From positions 17,511 to 81,510 of the forward strand of contig NZ_QKVM01000025.1 in the NCBI RefSeq assembly GCF_003231305.1: DNA of 64,000 nucleotides, read 5' to 3'. Below, piece by piece: positions 1-12,144 of this stretch (within the stretch, counting starts at the first letter, position 1; each line of letters opens with the position of its first letter). The DNA is from Pseudomonas sichuanensis. Its GTDB lineage: Bacteria > Pseudomonadota > Gammaproteobacteria > Pseudomonadales > Pseudomonadaceae. The position numbers and the translations under genes were made by a program. The notes below the pieces were generated by a model that did not search any database, was not told the DNA's origin, and saw only the letters and a list, made by a program, of their open reading frames with translations.

Positions 1-952
1 CGCCCAGGTAGATGAACTCGGCCACCCGGCCGGAGAAGCGATTGACGCAACTTTCGCTGTGGCCGTTGAGGCGCACGCGCTCGGGGCGGATCGACAGGGT
101 GACCGGCTCGCCGGCCTGGCCGACGTTGACCGCCAGCGCCTCGACCCGCTCGCCACGGCCCAGTTGCACCTGGCAACGCTTGCCATCGCTGGCCAGCAGC
201 GTGCCGTTGATACGGTTGTTCTCACCGATGAAGTTGGCGACGAAGGTGTTGCAGGGTTCTTCGTAGAGGGTGCGCGGGTCGGCGATCTGCTGGATCTCGC
301 CCTGATGGAACACCGCCACCCGGTCGGACATGGTCAGCGCCTCGCCCTGGTCATGGGTCACGTACACCACGGTCACGCCCAGGCGCTGGTGGATGTGCTT
401 GATCTCCATCTGCATGTGTTCGCGCAGTTGCTTGTCCAGGGCGCCGAGCGGTTCGTCCATCAGCACCAGCTGGGGTTCGAACACCAATGCCCGGGCCAGC
501 GCCACGCGCTGCTGCTGGCCACCGGACAGCTGCCCCGGGTAGCGCTTGGCGAAGGCATCGAGCTGGACCATGTTGAGCACGCGCTTGACCCGTTCGCTGA
601 CGTCGGTCTTGCTCAGGTTGCGCACGGTCAGCGGGAAGGCCAGGTTCTCGGCCACGGTCATGTGCGGGAACAGCGCGTAGTTCTGGAACACCATGCCGAT
701 GTCGCGCTTGTGCGGCGGCACGTTGTTGATCGAGCGCCCGGCCAGCTGGATCTCGCCGGCGGTAGGGGTTTCGAAGCCGGCCAGCATCATCAGGCTGGTG
801 GTCTTGCCCGAACCGGAAGGGCCGAGCAGGGTCAGGAACTCACCCTTGCGAATGTCCAGGTTGAGGTCTTTGACGATCAGCGATTCGCCGTCGTAGCTCT
901 TCTGCACACCACGGAAGCTGACCAGCGTCTCGTTCGAATTCGCCTCGCTCAT
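1..952 (-). CDS. Polyamine-type ABC transporter ATP-binding subunit (3' end cut by window edge)
   Basis: ATPase subunit of a PotA-like (spermidine/putrescine) importer, acting at the cytoplasmic face of the inner membrane. Reading from the ATG at 952, Walker A GPSGSGKTT is at residues 44-52, the ABC signature LSGGQQQR at 142-149, Walker B with LVLMDEPLGALD at about 162-173 and the switch His at 200. A TOBE-like C-terminal region begins at about residue 245. Only 317 codons lie in the window, so roughly the last 60 residues are missing. Partner permease and binding-protein genes would lie further left. Polyamine specificity is inferred from overall similarity; another small solute is possible. 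Confidence 0.85.
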   Translation of the reverse strand, partial: MSEANSNETLVSFRGVQKSYDGESLIVKDLNLDIRKGEFLTLLGPSGSGKTTSLMMLAGFETPTAGEIQLAGRSINNVPPHKRDIGMVFQNYALFPHMTVAENLAFPLTVRNLSKTDVSERVKRVLNMVQLDAFAKRYPGQLSGGQQQRVALARALVFEPQLVLMDEPLGALDKQLREHMQMEIKHIHQRLGVTVVYVTHDQGEALTMSDRVAVFHQGEIQQIADPRTLYEEPCNTFVANFIGENNRINGTLLASDGKRCQVQLGRGERVEALAVNVGQAGEPVTLSIRPERVRLNGHSESCVNRFSGRVAEFIYLG

Positions 953-1256
953 GCCCTGCACCTTCTTGTTGGAATGACTGCGTAGGCAAAAGAGTAGAAG
1001 AGGCGCAAACGCCCGGAAATCGGGGGTGCTGAGAGAATGCCATCATCCGGATGGAAGACTTGCTGTAGGGAACGCCCTACAAGGATGGCGCGTTTGGAAT
1101 GCCAATCAGTGTCCATGCCAAGCCTGTGGGAGCGGGTTTACCCGCGAAGAGACCAGTGCAACCACCGAGATCCGCAGGCCAGGCCCATTCGCGGGTAAAC
1201 CCGCTCCCACAGGAATATGCGCCAGGCCGCTGCTCTACCTGTCGCAACCAGAACAC
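953..1256. other. Intergenic region with REP pair and a 7-bp palindrome
   Basis: No gene seen. The left part is the upstream region of the ABC ATPase gene (start 952). It holds a hairpin-like palindrome TGTAGGG-AACG-CCCTACA at 1064-1081 and a shorter palindrome ATCCGGAT near 1044-1051. Either could be a regulator site for the transporter, but I cannot assign one. The right part is a REP inverted pair (listed separately), followed by the end of the response regulator gene. Confidence 0.6.
1123..1213. repeat. REP inverted pair, class A
   Basis: Two copies of a roughly 28-bp element face each other: 1123-1151 (begins CCTGTGGGAGCGGGTTTACC) and 1185-1213 (its reverse complement, beginning ATTCGCGGGTAAACC). 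Each copy holds an internal imperfect palindrome GCGGGTTTACCCGC. The same element occurs near 22059 and, as a pair, at 42353-42429. This is the abundant extragenic REP family of P. putida-type genomes and lies in a gene boundary as expected. Confidence 0.85.
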
Positions 1257-1886
1257 TCACACCAGCTTGTGCTCCATGGCGTACTTCACCAGCTCCGCCA
1301 GCGAGTTGACCTTGAGCTTCTGCATCAGCCGCGCCTTGTGGGTGCTGATGGTCTTGCTCGACAGCGCCAGCTGCAGGGCGATGTCATTGACGTTGGCCCC
1401 CTGGGCCAGGCGCTCGAACACCGAGAACTCGCGCTCCGACAGCAGCGTGTGCAGCGGCCGGGTTTCGGTCAGGCCCACCTCGAACACCATGCGGTCGGCC
1501 AGGGCCGGGTCGATGTAACGCCCGCCCCCGGCCACCCGGCGGATGGCCGTGAGCAGCAGCGCCGGGTCGCTGTCCTTGGTCGCATAGCCCGCCGCACCGG
1601 CCTTGAGCGCCCGCGCCGCCATCTGCGCTTCGTCATGCATCGACAGCATCAGGATCGCCGGCGGGTTGTTCAGCGCGCGGATCCGCGGGATCGCCTCCAG
1701 GCCGTTCACCCCTGGCATGGAGATATCCAGCAGCACCACCTCGCAGGGCGTGTGGCGCAAGGTCTCGAGCAACTGCTCGCCATTGCCCGCCTCGCCCGCC
1801 ACCTGCATGTCCTTGGCCAGGCCGATCAACTGCTTGATGCCCTCCCGGACGATGGTGTGGTCTTCCGCCACCAGCACTCGAATCAC
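1257..1886 (-). CDS. NarL/LuxR-family response regulator
   Basis: Two-component response regulator and transcription factor of 209 aa. The receiver domain (about 1-120) has acidic residues E8/D9, phospho-acceptor D54 in LLDISMPG and K104. A LuxR-type helix-turn-helix covers about 145-205 (LSEREFSVFERLAQGANVND and the recognition stretch SSKTISTHKARL). Its start overlaps the stop of the upstream histidine kinase gene by 4 nt (ATGA), so the pair is co-translated and almost certainly cognate. The target genes are unknown; the adjacent transporter is only a guess. Confidence 0.93.
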   Translation of the reverse strand: MIRVLVAEDHTIVREGIKQLIGLAKDMQVAGEAGNGEQLLETLRHTPCEVVLLDISMPGVNGLEAIPRIRALNNPPAILMLSMHDEAQMAARALKAGAAGYATKDSDPALLLTAIRRVAGGGRYIDPALADRMVFEVGLTETRPLHTLLSEREFSVFERLAQGANVNDIALQLALSSKTISTHKARLMQKLKVNSLAELVKYAMEHKLV

Positions 1887-4282
1887 GATTGTTTCTCCTG
1901 CTTCAAAGGAATCGCCACGCTCAGGCTGGTGCCCTCGCCCGGCTCGCTGTCCAGGCTCATGCTGCCTCCGAGCATCAGTACCCGCTCACGCACGCCCACC
2001 AGGCCGAACGAAGTCGGCCGCGCCGCCTCCATGGCAAACCCCACGCCGTCATCGATCACGGTCATGCGCAACTGCCCGGCCTCGTGCACCAGTTCGATCT
2101 GCACCGTGTGCGCCCGGGCATGGCGCATGACGTTGGTCAGCGCCTCCTGCAGGATACGGAACAGGCCGATGGCCTTGGCATCACTCAAGGGTGGCAGATT
2201 GTCCGGCACCTGCACCAGGCAGGGTATCTGCGTGCGCGCTTCGAAACGCCGCGCCTGCCACTCGATGGCCGAGGCGATGCCGGCGTCGAGGATCGGCGGG
2301 CGCAGGGCCGTGGCCACGTCGCGTACCAGCTGGAACAACTGGGCGATCAGGCGTTTCATGCTGGCCAGGCGCTCGTTGAGGGCAGGGTCCAGCTCGGCGA
2401 ACGCCAGCTCGCACATCGACACCTCAAGCTTGAGCACCGTCAGCATCTGCCCCAGTTCGTCGTGCACCTCGCGGGCAATCCGCGCCTTCTCTTCTTCGCG
2501 CACGCTCTCCAGGTGCGCCGACAACTCGCGCAGTTGCTCCTGGGACCCGGCCAGCGCCAACTCGGCCTGCTTGCCCTGGGTGATGTCCCAGACCACCCCG
2601 TCCCACACCACTCGGCCATCGGCCAGGCGCCGGGTGGTGGCCTTGATGTCGGCCCAGCGCTGCTCGCCCTGGCGGGTGAGAATGCGGCCTTGCCACGACC
2701 AGTCCTGGTCAGTGGCCAGGGCCATGTCCTGGACCCGGTGATAGTCGGCGCGGTCCTGCGGGTGTACCAGGTTGCGCAGGCCCATGTCAGGGTGCTGGAT
2801 CGCCGCTGGGGTGTAACCGACCAGCGCTTCGCTGCCTTCACTGATGTAGGGGAACTCCAACTCGCCTTCGGCGGCATCGCGCTCCAGGCGGAACACCAGC
2901 CCCGGCACGTTGCCGGCAATCCCCTTGAGCCGCGCTTCGCTTTCGCGCAGGGCGGCCAATGCCCGGCGGCGTTCGGTGACATCGGTGAGGAACACCACCA
3001 GGTATTCGGCATCGCGAAAGCGCAGGAACGACAACGACAGGTCGACCGGCAACAAGCTGCCGTCGGCGCAGCGGCACTGGCTCTCGAACTGCAACTCGCC
3101 TTCGCCGCCACGCGCGCGCTTCCACAGCGCCAGCCAGCGGTCCATGGCCAAGGTGGGCTCGATATCGATCAGCGGGCGCTCTAGCAAGGCGTTCTCGGCG
3201 AAACCGAGCATGCGTTCGGCGGCATGGTTGGCGTAGCGCACGTGGCTGTCCCAGTTGACCCACAGAATCCCGACGGTGCTCTGGTCGATGGAAAACTGGC
3301 TCAGGCGCAACGCCTGCTCGCGGGTCTGGCGCTCGGCCAGGCTCTCGCGTGCCGCCAGCAAGCCGCGCTCCAGCCCCCGCTGTTGGCGACGCTGCCACAC
3401 CAGCGTGGCCAGGGCGCACAACAGCAACAGCCCGAACAGCAAGGCGAGGTTCTGCCAGAAGCCGGGCGATTCGGAGAAGCGCGGGTATTTCGGTTGCAGC
3501 CAGCGTTGGTGGATCTGCTCGAGGTCCTTGGCCGGCATGGCCTGCAGCCCACGCTCAAGGACGTCGGCCAACAGCGGCCAGTCGCGCCGCGAACCTACCC
3601 GCAGCAATTGCGGCAGGCCGATGTCACCGACCACGGCCAGTTCGCCAAACTCACTCTCGCGGGACAGGCGACTGAGCTGCGCCTCGTCCAGCACGGCAAA
3701 ACCGGCCTGCCCGCCCAGCACCAGTTGCAGGGCCTCACGCTCGTTGGGCACGCCCTGCAGGTTGAGGTTGCCGTAGTTGCCGCGCAGGTAGTCGGCGAGC
3801 CTGGATGGCATGCGCACCGCCACTCGGTCGTTGGCGCCGAGCTTCTCCAGGTCCACCGCCACCGCACCGCTGCGCAGGCCCACCACCAGTTGCGGCACGC
3901 GCATGTACGGGTCGCTGAACAACCAGTTGCGCAGGCTGGCGGGGGTCTGGGTCAGGCCTGGGGCGAAATCGATCTCACCAGCTTGCAACGCGTGCTCCAG
4001 GGCCGCTTCATCGGTGAAACCGCGCCAGGTCAGGTCGAGCCTGAGGGCCTGGGCCAGCGCGCTGACCAGCTCGACGTTGGCCCCGTAGAACTGCTGCAAA
4101 CGCCGGTCGAACTGGGCATAGGGCGCTTGCAGTACCAGGCCGACCCGCAGGCTGCGATGCGCCTCCAGCCAGTGTTGCTGGGCGGGCTCCAGCACTACCG
4201 AAGGCGGCGCCTCCGGGCGCGCCAAAGCGATCAAGGGTAGACACAACCAGCCGATAACCCACAGGCAACGCACTCGCTTCAT
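1883..4282 (-). CDS. Sensor histidine kinase: periplasmic SBP domain, two PAS, HisKA_3/HATPase
   Basis: Membrane histidine kinase of 799 aa from ATG 4282 (an alternative start 10 codons upstream would spoil the signal sequence). A signal peptide (MKRVRCLWVIGWLCLPLIAL) is followed by one solute-binding (SBP_bac_3) periplasmic domain (about 30-265), a transmembrane helix (about 280-300, rich in L and A), two PAS/PAC modules (about 330-575), a HisKA_3 dimerisation domain with the phospho-His in REVHDELGQ, and a HATPase domain with N box (LQEALTNVMRHARA) and G box DDGVGF. This is a BvgS-like sensing end joined to a NarX-like kinase end. The ligand is unknown, probably a small amino-acid-like solute. 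It overlaps the response regulator by 4 nt. Confidence 0.93.
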   Translation of the reverse strand: MKRVRCLWVIGWLCLPLIALARPEAPPSVVLEPAQQHWLEAHRSLRVGLVLQAPYAQFDRRLQQFYGANVELVSALAQALRLDLTWRGFTDEAALEHALQAGEIDFAPGLTQTPASLRNWLFSDPYMRVPQLVVGLRSGAVAVDLEKLGANDRVAVRMPSRLADYLRGNYGNLNLQGVPNEREALQLVLGGQAGFAVLDEAQLSRLSRESEFGELAVVGDIGLPQLLRVGSRRDWPLLADVLERGLQAMPAKDLEQIHQRWLQPKYPRFSESPGFWQNLALLFGLLLLCALATLVWQRRQQRGLERGLLAARESLAERQTREQALRLSQFSIDQSTVGILWVNWDSHVRYANHAAERMLGFAENALLERPLIDIEPTLAMDRWLALWKRARGGEGELQFESQCRCADGSLLPVDLSLSFLRFRDAEYLVVFLTDVTERRRALAALRESEARLKGIAGNVPGLVFRLERDAAEGELEFPYISEGSEALVGYTPAAIQHPDMGLRNLVHPQDRADYHRVQDMALATDQDWSWQGRILTRQGEQRWADIKATTRRLADGRVVWDGVVWDITQGKQAELALAGSQEQLRELSAHLESVREEEKARIAREVHDELGQMLTVLKLEVSMCELAFAELDPALNERLASMKRLIAQLFQLVRDVATALRPPILDAGIASAIEWQARRFEARTQIPCLVQVPDNLPPLSDAKAIGLFRILQEALTNVMRHARAHTVQIELVHEAGQLRMTVIDDGVGFAMEAARPTSFGLVGVRERVLMLGGSMSLDSEPGEGTSLSVAIPLKQEKQS

Positions 4283-4377
4283 CTCTACGCTCGTCTTGGC
4301 AAGGACGGCCACCTGACGTGGCCGTCGCGGACAAATACTATTAGGCTGCCGTTAACTTTATGGCCTTGGACCGATCC

Positions 4378-5379
4378 ATGCTCACACTCTATCGCACGAC
4401 GCTGGCCATGTTCTGCCTGGCCTCGCTCCTGCCCCTCGGCGCGCAAGCGGCCGATGCCGAAAAACCCGCTGCAGCCGCCGAGGCCGCCCCTGCCCCCGCA
4501 GTGCGCCCGGCACTGGCCGAACGCAGCCAGGACGATGCCCTGGCCCTCGAGCGCCAGGTGCCCAAGGCCGAGCAGCAAACCCTGCAGGCCAACGGTGAAC
4601 ACTTCCTGGCGCTGTGGAAGCCAGCCAACGACAGCGACCCGAAAGGTGCGGTGATCATCGTCCCCGGTGCCGGCGAAAGCGCCGACTGGCCGACCACGGT
4701 CGGGCCGTTGCGCCGCGGTTTCCCCGATGTCGGCTGGCACACCCTGAGCGTGAGCCTTCCAGACCTGCTGGCCGAACGCCCGCAGGCGCGCGCCGAGGCC
4801 AAGCCCGCCGCAGAACCGGCCAAGGACGCGGGCGAAACGGCGCCGACCAAGGATACCCCCGCAGACGCCAACGCCAACGTTGCCCAAGCCACGGCCGCCG
4901 AGACGGACACCGCCGAAAGCACCGACGCCGCCAATGCCGACGAACACACCGACCAGGCCGATGCCGAGCGCATCTTCGCCCGCCTGGATGCCGCCGTGGC
5001 CTATGCGCAACAGCAGCAGGCGCGCAGCATCGTGCTGCTGGGCAACGGCAGCGGCGCCTACTGGGCGGCGCGCTACCTCAGCGAGAAGCAGCCGCCAGAG
5101 GTACAGAAGCTGGTGATGGTCGCCGCGCAGACGCCGGCACGGGTCGAGCACGACCTGCTGAGCCTGACCCCAACCCTGAAAGTGCCGACCGCCGACCTCT
5201 ACTACACCGCGCGGCCCCAGGACCGCCTGGCCGCCGAGCAGCGCCTGCAGGCCAGCAAGCGGCAGAAGGACAGCGCGTACCGCCAGATTTCGCTGATGGC
5301 CATGCCGGGCAACAAGGCAGCGGAGCAAGAGCAGTTGCTGCGCCGGGTTCGCGGCTGGCTGACACCGCAGGAACAGTGA
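4378..5379 (+). CDS. DUF3530 family putative alpha/beta hydrolase, exported
   Basis: Protein of about 333 aa from the second ATG (4378); the ATG at 4360 would add six residues before the signal peptide (LYRTTLAMFCLASLLPLGA, then AQAA cleavage). It matches the DUF3530 family, predicted alpha/beta hydrolases of unknown substrate. GAVIIVPGAGESADWP (about 100-115) looks like the oxyanion-hole strand, and GNGSGAYWA (about 225) occupies the nucleophile elbow. An Ala/Glu/Thr-rich low-complexity insert (about 145-195) separates the two halves. It is divergent from the histidine kinase gene. Function not established. Confidence 0.75.
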   Translation: MLTLYRTTLAMFCLASLLPLGAQAADAEKPAAAAEAAPAPAVRPALAERSQDDALALERQVPKAEQQTLQANGEHFLALWKPANDSDPKGAVIIVPGAGESADWPTTVGPLRRGFPDVGWHTLSVSLPDLLAERPQARAEAKPAAEPAKDAGETAPTKDTPADANANVAQATAAETDTAESTDAANADEHTDQADAERIFARLDAAVAYAQQQQARSIVLLGNGSGAYWAARYLSEKQPPEVQKLVMVAAQTPARVEHDLLSLTPTLKVPTADLYYTARPQDRLAAEQRLQASKRQKDSAYRQISLMAMPGNKAAEQEQLLRRVRGWLTPQEQ

Positions 5380-5384
5380 CGATC

Positions 5385-5417
5385 ATCGCGGGGCGCCGAT
5401 GCGACTTGCCCCGCGAT
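5385..5417. terminator. Inverted repeat between convergent genes
   Basis: ATCGCGGGGC (5385-5394) and its exact reverse complement GCCCCGCGAT (5408-5417) form a 10-bp stem between the convergent DUF3530 gene and djlA. There is no T-tract. The arm is the first part of the class B REP seen at 38683 and 55128, so this is probably a remnant REP acting as a transcript end. Confidence 0.5.
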
Positions 5418-5424
5418 AGCTTTG

Positions 5425-6189
5425 CTAGAGGCCCCGCCGCTTGCGGATCAGGGCATAGGCCTGGTGCAGCTCGCGCGTGTGCTCGGTCGCCTCGCGCACC
5501 TTGGCCTCACTGGCACCACTGCCCACCAGCTTGTCCGGATGGTGCCGGCTGAGCAGTCGCCGATAGGCCTGCTTGACTTTGTCGGCCTCGGTGTCCGGCT
5601 CCACCCCAAGCAGCCGCAGGGCGGCGGCATAGGTCATCACACCGCCTTCGACGGACGAGCGCCGTGGCTCGTACTCCTTGGCCAGGGCCTGCACCTGCTG
5701 ACGGCTGAGCCCCAGTTGCTCGCCCCACCGCAGCAGCAGATCGTGCTCATGCCGGCCGGCCTTGCCATCCGCCCAGACCATTCGCCAGCAGGCGCGCAAG
5801 GTGCCCTCGGCGGCATGCGGCTGCAACTTGATCCGACGCAGGTAATGGCCCAGCCGCCCCTTGCCCGACTTGCCCCGGTTGAACGCGGCAATCGCCCGCA
5901 GCCGCGCGGGCTCCGCCAGGTCCAGTCGGGTCATTTCCTGGCGCGCCTGCTGGATATGCCCCTCGGCAACCCGGCCATCGCTCTTGGCCAGACGCCCAAG
6001 CAGCACGAACAGCAACTCTTCGTCGCGCAGCGCCGGGTGCCCGCCCAGGCGCTCGCGCATGTCGTCCCATCCCTGCAGACGCAGCCGCCGATCCATGGCC
6101 TGGCCCAGCAGCGCCCCGAGCAACGCCCCGGGGATACTGGCCATGGCGAAACCGGCCCCGGCACCAATCACTGTGCTTGGCCACCACAT
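5425..6189 (-). CDS. djlA: DjlA-like membrane J-domain co-chaperone
   Basis: Type III DnaJ protein of 254 aa. An N-terminal glycine-rich transmembrane segment (GAGAGFAMASIPGALLGALL, about 9-28) is followed by a TerB-like helical domain (about 50-165) and a C-terminal J domain with the obligate HPD (RLLSRHHPDKL, about 215-220) that stimulates DnaK. It starts 1 nt after the murU stop, so it is in the amgK-murU-djlA operon. Its length fits the family. Confidence 0.9.
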   Translation of the reverse strand: MWWPSTVIGAGAGFAMASIPGALLGALLGQAMDRRLRLQGWDDMRERLGGHPALRDEELLFVLLGRLAKSDGRVAEGHIQQARQEMTRLDLAEPARLRAIAAFNRGKSGKGRLGHYLRRIKLQPHAAEGTLRACWRMVWADGKAGRHEHDLLLRWGEQLGLSRQQVQALAKEYEPRRSSVEGGVMTYAAALRLLGVEPDTEADKVKQAYRRLLSRHHPDKLVGSGASEAKVREATEHTRELHQAYALIRKRRGL

Positions 6190-6190
6190 A

Positions 6191-7878
<1,688 letters not shown>

Positions 7879-8009
7879 TACAAGGGTCTCCGACGGCGCT
7901 AGCCGTCAAGCGGGTCATGCTTTATTATCCAGCATCTTTTTCAGACCATCGAGAGGCGTGCGGCCCCCACACGCGGGCAGATGGCACGCAGGAAGCCCGG
8001 ACTAATAAG

Positions 8010-10844
8010 ATGGCATTGAAATCCCCCGCGTTTCGTAGAAAGTTTCCATTGCTGGTCACTGGCGGTCTGCTGGCCCTGCAACCTCTGGCCATGCCGCATG
8101 CGTTAGCAGCCGAGCAGTTCGACTGCCAAGTGTCCGCTTCCGGTGGCTGGGACTGCAAGCCCAAGGCTGCCAGCAACCTGCCGCCTCGCCCGGTTCATCC
8201 GGGTGCCGCTGCCGCCAGTTCCGGTGATGAAACACCGGAGCAAGTGGCCCAGGAACAGGCCGACAAGCCGGTGCTGGTTACCGAGAGCAAGGGCCGCGCC
8301 CTGAAATCGCGCAGCGAAGACTACAGCCACCTCGACTGGGTACCCCGCGAGAAGCTCACGGCCGCGCAGCTGGCCGAGACCGGCCCGTACTGCGGTGGCG
8401 CCTATATCGAGCCAATCCGCCCAGGCATGGATGACACCACGCCCAAGGACGAAGCCCCGACCTACATCAACGCCAAGGTTTCCAAGTACCAGCAGGAACA
8501 GCAGATCGCCACCCTCGCCGGTGACGTGGTCATGCGCCAGGGCAGCATGCAGGCCGAAGCGGACGAAGCCAACCTGTACCAGGCCGAGAACCGTGGCGAG
8601 CTCAAGGGCAACGTCAAGATCCGTGACAACGGCTCCCTGGTGGTCGGCGACGAAGCACAGATTCAGCTCGACACCGGCGAAGCCCGGGTCGACAACGCCG
8701 AATACGTGATGCACAAATCGCACATCCGCGGTAATGCGCTGTACGCCAAGCGCGCGGAAAACGCGATCATCCGCCTCAAGGACGGTACCTACACCACCTG
8801 TGAGCCGGGCAGCAACGCGTGGCAGCTCAAGGGCAACAACATCACCCTCAACCCGGCCACCGGCTTTGGTACTGCCACCAACGTCACGTTGCGGGTCAAG
8901 GATTTCCCGGTCTTCTATACGCCGTACATCTACTTCCCGATCGATGATCGTCGGCAGTCCGGCTTCCTGCCGCCATCGTTCAGCAGCAGCAGCGATACCG
9001 GCTTCATGCTGGTCACTCCGTACTACTTCAACCTGGCGCCGAACTACGACGCCACGTTGTACCCGCGCTACATGGCCAAGCGCGGCATGCTCATGGAAGG
9101 CGAATTCCGCTACCTGACCAAATCCAGCGAAGGTCAGTTCGGTGGCGCCTACCTGAGCGATCAGGACGACGACCGCAAGCTGCAGACGGACTACAAGAAA
9201 GAACGCTGGATGATCAACTGGCAGCACAAGGGCGGCCTGGATGATCGCCTGATGGCTGAGGTGGACTACACCGACATCAGTGACCCGTTCTACTTCCAGG
9301 ACCTGGAATCGGACCAGATCGGTGTCGACAGCCGGGACTACGTCAACCAGCGCGGCACGCTCAACTACCGTGGCGACGACTACACCGCCCGGTTGAACGT
9401 GCATGCCTACGAAATGGCGACCATTTCGCAGATTACCCCTTACGACAAGCTTCCACAGCTTTCGATCACCGGTTTGCTGCCGTACCACCCCGAAGGGCTC
9501 GACCTCAGCTACGAAGCCGAGGCCGTTCGCTTCGAACGTGACCTGAAGAACGATCTGGTGTTCGACAAGGATGGCAAGCCTGACACTTCGCTCGGCCTCG
9601 TGACTGATGATGCCGGTAACGTCCTGGGCGGTCGCCGCCTTGACGAGAGTGTCACCGGCATCGCCCGGGCCAACGGTACCCGTCTGCATGCGGCACCCGC
9701 CATCAGCCTGCCAATGGAAGCGAGCTACGGCTACATCAAGCCGAAGCTCAAGTACGCCGTTACCCGCTACGACCTCGATCTGGACAGTCAGGGCCAGGCC
9801 CAGGCAATCACCCAGTCGGGTCTACCGGGCTATGGCAGCTACAACAGTACGCTGAACCGCGACATCCCGATCTTCAGCGTCGACAGCGGCCTGTACTTCG
9901 ACCGCAAGACCCAACTCTTTGGCACCAATTACCGCCAGACCCTCGAGCCGCGGCTGTTCTACCTCTATGTCCCGTACAAGGACCAGAAGGACATCCCGCT
10001 CTTCGATACGGGCGAGCGTCTGTTCGACTACGGTTCGTTGTTCCGCGACAACCGCTTCAGCGGCACCGATCGCATCGGCGACGAAAACAAGCTGTCGCTG
10101 GGCGTGACCAACCGCTGGATCGAGGACAACGGCTTCCAGCGTCAGCGCTTCAGCATTGGCCAGGCGTTCTACTTCAAGGACCGCAAGGTCCAGTTGCCAG
10201 GCATTGACTACAGCACCCGCAAGGACAGCCTGTCGGATGTCTCGCCGTACGCGCTGGAATACGAGTACGCCTTCAACCGCGACTGGCGCTTCAACTCGGA
10301 CTTCAACTGGGACCCGGACAGCCGCAGCACCCGCTCGGGTAGCGCGATGTTCCACTACCAGCCTGAAGACAATCCGAACAAGATCGTCAACCTCGGCTAC
10401 CGCTACCGCAACGACCTGATCACCTATGACTCGCTGACCGGTTTGTGGAAAGTTGGCGGCGGCGACTACGGCACACCAGGCGAACCGGGCTACATCAAGG
10501 ATTACTACAAGATCCAGCAGCACGACTTCTCGGTCATCTGGCCGATCGTGCCGCAGTGGAGTGTGATCGCACGCTGGCAGCACGACTACAACCGTAACCG
10601 CACCCTGGAAGCCATGGGCGGTTTCGAGTACGACAACTGCTGCTGGAAGCTGCGCCTGATCAACCGCTACTGGATCGACTACGACGACTTCAGCCAGGCG
10701 GTCCCGGACAACGAGAAGGGCGACCACGGTATCTTCCTGCAAGTCGTGCTCAAGGGCCTCGGCGGCGTAGTGGGCAACAAGGTTGAGTCGTTCCTGGACA
10801 AAGGCATTCAAGGTTATCGTGAACGTGAAGACCAAGCTTATTGA
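8010..10844 (+). CDS. lptD: LPS-assembly outer membrane protein LptD
   Basis: Outer membrane beta-barrel that, with LptE, inserts LPS into the outer leaflet. It is 944 aa from ATG 8010; an upstream in-frame ATG at 7917 adds 31 non-conserved residues before the signal peptide ([19 protein letters not shown]). An OstA/LptA-like jellyroll (about 165-290, repeated GDVVMRQG / GNVKIRDN strands) precedes the barrel (about 300-940, alternating Tyr/Asp/Arg-rich strands). Cysteines near the N-terminus (FDCQ, DCKP, YCGG) and late in the barrel (NCCW) are the expected disulphide partners. It heads the lptD-surA-pdxA-rsmA-apaG-apaH run; surA overlaps its 3' end. Confidence 0.97.
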   Translation: MALKSPAFRRKFPLLVTGGLLALQPLAMPHALAAEQFDCQVSASGGWDCKPKAASNLPPRPVHPGAAAASSGDETPEQVAQEQADKPVLVTESKGRALKSRSEDYSHLDWVPREKLTAAQLAETGPYCGGAYIEPIRPGMDDTTPKDEAPTYINAKVSKYQQEQQIATLAGDVVMRQGSMQAEADEANLYQAENRGELKGNVKIRDNGSLVVGDEAQIQLDTGEARVDNAEYVMHKSHIRGNALYAKRAENAIIRLKDGTYTTCEPGSNAWQLKGNNITLNPATGFGTATNVTLRVKDFPVFYTPYIYFPIDDRRQSGFLPPSFSSSSDTGFMLVTPYYFNLAPNYDATLYPRYMAKRGMLMEGEFRYLTKSSEGQFGGAYLSDQDDDRKLQTDYKKERWMINWQHKGGLDDRLMAEVDYTDISDPFYFQDLESDQIGVDSRDYVNQRGTLNYRGDDYTARLNVHAYEMATISQITPYDKLPQLSITGLLPYHPEGLDLSYEAEAVRFERDLKNDLVFDKDGKPDTSLGLVTDDAGNVLGGRRLDESVTGIARANGTRLHAAPAISLPMEASYGYIKPKLKYAVTRYDLDLDSQGQAQAITQSGLPGYGSYNSTLNRDIPIFSVDSGLYFDRKTQLFGTNYRQTLEPRLFYLYVPYKDQKDIPLFDTGERLFDYGSLFRDNRFSGTDRIGDENKLSLGVTNRWIEDNGFQRQRFSIGQAFYFKDRKVQLPGIDYSTRKDSLSDVSPYALEYEYAFNRDWRFNSDFNWDPDSRSTRSGSAMFHYQPEDNPNKIVNLGYRYRNDLITYDSLTGLWKVGGGDYGTPGEPGYIKDYYKIQQHDFSVIWPIVPQWSVIARWQHDYNRNRTLEAMGGFEYDNCCWKLRLINRYWIDYDDFSQAVPDNEKGDHGIFLQVVLKGLGGVVGNKVESFLDKGIQGYREREDQAY

Positions 10845-12144
10845 TCGTCTGCGCCCGCTGATGCTGGGCGCCGTTTTACTCAGTGGCGCGGCGCATGCCG
10901 CACCGCAGTCCCTGGACCGCGTGGTGGCCATCGTCGACAACGACGTGGTCATGCAGAGCCAACTGGACCAGCGCGTGCGTGAAGTCCAGCAGACCATCGC
11001 CAAACGCGGTGGCGGCGTGCCGCCGGCTGGCGCACTGGAGCAGCAGGTACTGGAACGCCTGATCGTCGAGAACCTGCAACTGCAGATCGGCGAGCGCTCG
11101 GGCATCCGCATCACCGACGAAGAACTGAACCAGGCCGTCGCCACCATTGCCCAGCGCAATGGCATGTCGCCCGAGCAGTTCCGTGCCGCCCTGGCCCATG
11201 ATGGCCTGTCGTTCGACGACGCCCGCGAACAGATCAAGCGCGAGATGATCATCAGCCGCGTGCGTCAGCGTCGCGTCGCCGAACGTATCCAGGTGTCCGA
11301 GCAGGAAGTGAAGAACTTCCTCAACTCCGACCTCGGCAAGATGCAGATGTCGGAAGAGTACCGCCTGGCCAACATCCTCATCCCGACCCCGGAAAGCGCC
11401 AACTCCACGGCCATCCAGGCGGCAGCCCAGCAGGCCGGCCAGGTCTACCAGCAGCTCAAGCAGGGCGCCGACTTCGGCAAGCTGGCCATCGAGCGCTCGG
11501 CCAGCGAGAACGCCCTGGAAGGCGGCGAGATGGGCTGGCGTAAAGCCGGCCAGTTGCCACCGGACTTTGCCAAGATGCTCAGCAGCATGAGCGCCGGCGA
11601 CGTCACCCAGCCTATTCGCATCCCCAACGGTTTCATCATCCTCAAGCTCGAGGAGAAACGTGGTGGCAGCGAGAGCGTGCTGCGTGACGAAGTGCATGTG
11701 CGCCACATCCTGATCAAGCCAAGCGAGATCCGCAGCGAAGCCGCCACCAAGGAGCTCGCTGAAAAACTGTACGACCGGATCAGCAGCGGCGAAGACTTTG
11801 CCACCCTGGCCAAGAGCTTCTCGGAAGACCCGGGTTCGGCACTCCACGGTGGCGACCTGAACTGGGTCGACCCGGACAGCCTGGTCCCGGAATTCCGCGA
11901 GCAGATGGCCGACGCCAAACAAGGCGTGGTGACCAAGCCGTTCCGTACCCAGTACGGCTGGCATGTGCTGGAAGTGCTGGGCCGCCGCGCCACCGACAGC
12001 ACCGAAAAAGCCCGTGAACAGCAGGCCATGAGCGTACTGCGCAACCGCAAGTACGACGAAGAGCTGCAGACCTGGCTGCGCCAGATCCGCGACGAGGCCT
12101 ACGTTGAAGTCAAACTGCCTGGCGCTGACCAGGCCACCCAGTGA
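10819..12144 (+). CDS. surA: Periplasmic peptidyl-prolyl isomerase/chaperone SurA
   Basis: Chaperone for outer membrane proteins such as LptD. From GTG 10819 it is about 441 aa: signal peptide ([14 protein letters not shown]), SurA N domain (about 30-150) and two parvulin domains (about 180-280 and 290-390), the second with [10 protein letters not shown] and [10 protein letters not shown] chose the GTG because the ATG at 10783 adds 12 residues with no family match; a GTG at 10825 is also possible. It overlaps lptD by 26 nt in another frame, so it is translationally linked to its own client. Confidence 0.95.
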   Translation: MNVKTKLIDRLRPLMLGAVLLSGAAHAAPQSLDRVVAIVDNDVVMQSQLDQRVREVQQTIAKRGGGVPPAGALEQQVLERLIVENLQLQIGERSGIRITDEELNQAVATIAQRNGMSPEQFRAALAHDGLSFDDAREQIKREMIISRVRQRRVAERIQVSEQEVKNFLNSDLGKMQMSEEYRLANILIPTPESANSTAIQAAAQQAGQVYQQLKQGADFGKLAIERSASENALEGGEMGWRKAGQLPPDFAKMLSSMSAGDVTQPIRIPNGFIILKLEEKRGGSESVLRDEVHVRHILIKPSEIRSEAATKELAEKLYDRISSGEDFATLAKSFSEDPGSALHGGDLNWVDPDSLVPEFREQMADAKQGVVTKPFRTQYGWHVLEVLGRRATDSTEKAREQQAMSVLRNRKYDEELQTWLRQIRDEAYVEVKLPGADQATQ

